In this document: in pieces, positions 12,521-13,263 of the stretch
Position numbering within the stretch: the first letter of the stretch is position 1
Layout of the letters: every line of letters starts with the position of its first letter
Source: an uncultured Bacillota bacterium
GTDB lineage: Bacteria > Bacillota > Clostridia > Caldicoprobacterales > UBA3941
Assembly (NCBI GenBank): GCA_937960725.1
Contig: CALGOY010000169.1
Location: 1 to 13,263, forward strand
Direction of reading: 5' to 3'
Length of the DNA stretch: 13,263 nt
Notes under the pieces: model-generated
Databases searched by the model: none
What the model was told of the DNA's origin: nothing
The model's input: the letters and a program-made list of their open reading frames with translations, nothing else
Translations under genes and position numbers: made by a program

Positions 12521-12568
12521 TATAAAAATACGGAAGTATAAAAATACGGAAGTATAAAAATACGAAGG
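12521..12568 (+). repeat. Three tandem 16-bp repeats in the leader
   Basis: The unit TATAAAAATACGGAAG occurs at 12521-12536 and 12537-12552 without change, and at 12553-12568 with two changes at the end (TATAAAAATACGAAGG). The block lies between the predicted transcription start and the ribosome binding site, so its length sets the leader length. Confidence 0.9.
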
Positions 12569-12590
12569 AAGGGAGAAAGGAAGGAATTTT

Positions 12591-13263
12591 ATGAAAAGAT
12601 TAATTATCATACTTGCAATTATTATGATTGTTGGAATTTTCGCTGGCTGTTCTAAACAGAATGCAGCCGATGCAGATGAAATCAGAATAGGTCTAAACTA
12701 TGAATTATCTGGCGATAATGCAACCTATGGAAATAGCTCCGTAGAAGGCATTGAGCTGGCAGTAGAGCAGATCAATGCTGAAGGAGGTATAAACGGTAAA
12801 AAGATTAAATTAATAAAGTACGACAATAAATCCGAACCAGCGGAAGCGACAACCCTCGCTACCAGGTTAATGACTCAGGACGGAGTAATTGCTGTTTTAG
12901 GGCCTGCAACCTCCGGTGCTTTTAAGGCGACAATTCCTGTTGCTATACAGAATAAAATTCCTGTAGCATCAGGTTCAGCGACTGCTGACGACGTAACCGT
13001 TGATAGTTCTGGCGTGAAGGAATACGCTTTCCGAATTTGCTATAGCGATTCATATCAGGGAACAGCTATGGCGAATTTTGCTCTGAATAATCTGTCTGCT
13101 AAGAAGGCTGTCATAATAATGGATAGCTCCAGCGATTATGGAAAAGGGCTGGCAGAGAATTTCACTAAGACTTTTGAAGAAGGCGGAGGCACTATTGTTG
13201 CCCAGGAGGCTTATGTAGCAAAGGATACAGACTTTAATGCTATTTTGACCAAGATTAAAGGGG
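12591..13263 (+). CDS. ABC transporter substrate-binding lipoprotein, branched-chain amino acid (LivJ/LivK) type; truncated by window end
   Basis: The frame is open for 224 residues to the window edge. Residues 1-20 form a lipoprotein signal peptide (MKRLIIILAIIMIVG, lipobox F18-A-G-C20), so the protein is anchored outside the membrane at Cys20. The mature part begins as a periplasmic-binding type I fold: IRIGLNYELSGDNATYGNS, GIELAVEQINAEGGINGKKI, KYDNKSEPAEATTLATRLM, VLGPATSGAFKATIPVA. These are hallmarks of Leu/Ile/Val-binding proteins. The family usually runs to about 370-390 residues, so roughly 40 percent is missing. Permeases and ATPases of a Liv-type transporter are expected downstream. 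The leader has three 16-bp repeats and several overlapping purine-rich ribosome binding sites (GGAAGGGAG, AAGGAAGG). The ligand could be a branched-chain amino acid or a related small acid. Confidence 0.92.
   Translation, partial: MKRLIIILAIIMIVGIFAGCSKQNAADADEIRIGLNYELSGDNATYGNSSVEGIELAVEQINAEGGINGKKIKLIKYDNKSEPAEATTLATRLMTQDGVIAVLGPATSGAFKATIPVAIQNKIPVASGSATADDVTVDSSGVKEYAFRICYSDSYQGTAMANFALNNLSAKKAVIIMDSSSDYGKGLAENFTKTFEEGGGTIVAQEAYVAKDTDFNAILTKIKG

Noticed and set aside
12521..12568. Tandem repeats considered as a CRISPR array
   Set aside because: The 16-bp units are directly adjacent with no spacers and there are no cas genes.
1..13263. tRNA, rRNA, riboswitch, insertion sequence or prophage elements
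   Set aside because: I looked for clover-leaf ends, rRNA blocks, transposase or integrase motifs and terminal repeats, and saw none I could support; a covariance-model search would be decisive for RNAs.

Overview
The window looks like chromosomal DNA of an endospore-forming, low-GC Gram-positive bacterium, most likely a Clostridia member. The DNA is AT-rich, ribosome binding sites are strong and purine-rich, GTG and TTG starts occur, sigma-A promoters are close to consensus, hairpin/T-tract terminators are abundant, lipoproteins carry Gram-positive lipoboxes, and there are small CotF-like spore-coat proteins. I cannot name the genus from sequence alone.

Layout, left to right. (1) 1-1394: the N-terminal part of a uroporphyrinogen-decarboxylase-family protein (minus strand) diverges from an AraC-family regulator (plus strand). 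(2) 1396-1574: a compact minus-strand unit (promoter, ribosome binding site, 22-codon reading frame, terminator) that may be a peptide gene or a small RNA. (3) 1651-2358: a lipoprotein cyclophilin (peptidyl-prolyl isomerase). (4) 2377-4412, all minus strand: an RsuA-type pseudouridine synthase, a small RsmC/YbxB-type methyltransferase, then two small CotF-like spore-coat proteins; the first of these has its start codon inside a perfect hairpin. (5) 4390-5081: a divergent pair of near-identical, very hydrophobic small proteins, each with two LLFFFLLLV-type segments, arranged around a large inverted repeat. (6) 5150-10930: a sugar-catabolism module with an ArsR-type repressor carrying a large C-terminal domain, a divergent GH2 glycosidase, a two-domain class II aldolase, and a divergent MFS transporter. 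(7) 11026-12227: phosphopentomutase (deoB) with its terminator. (8) 12490-13263: the start of a branched-chain-amino-acid-type ABC substrate-binding lipoprotein, preceded by three tandem 16-bp repeats.

The main system-level observation is a shared motif, TAARAGTTAATTA. It lies (a) between the -35 and -10 boxes of the ArsR gene's own promoter, (b) just downstream of a consensus TTGACA-17-TATAAT promoter for the GH2 gene, and (c) between the divergent aldolase and MFS promoters. This suggests one local regulon in which a sugar-responsive ArsR-type protein controls itself, the glycosidase, the aldolase and the importer. The likely job is uptake of a glycoside or oligosaccharide, intracellular cleavage by GH2 and breakdown of a phosphorylated sugar by the aldolase; the actual sugar is unknown. 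The aldolase has an intact N-terminal catalytic site and a C-terminal copy that has lost most catalytic and metal residues.

No rRNA, tRNA, CRISPR array, insertion sequence or phage gene was recognised.
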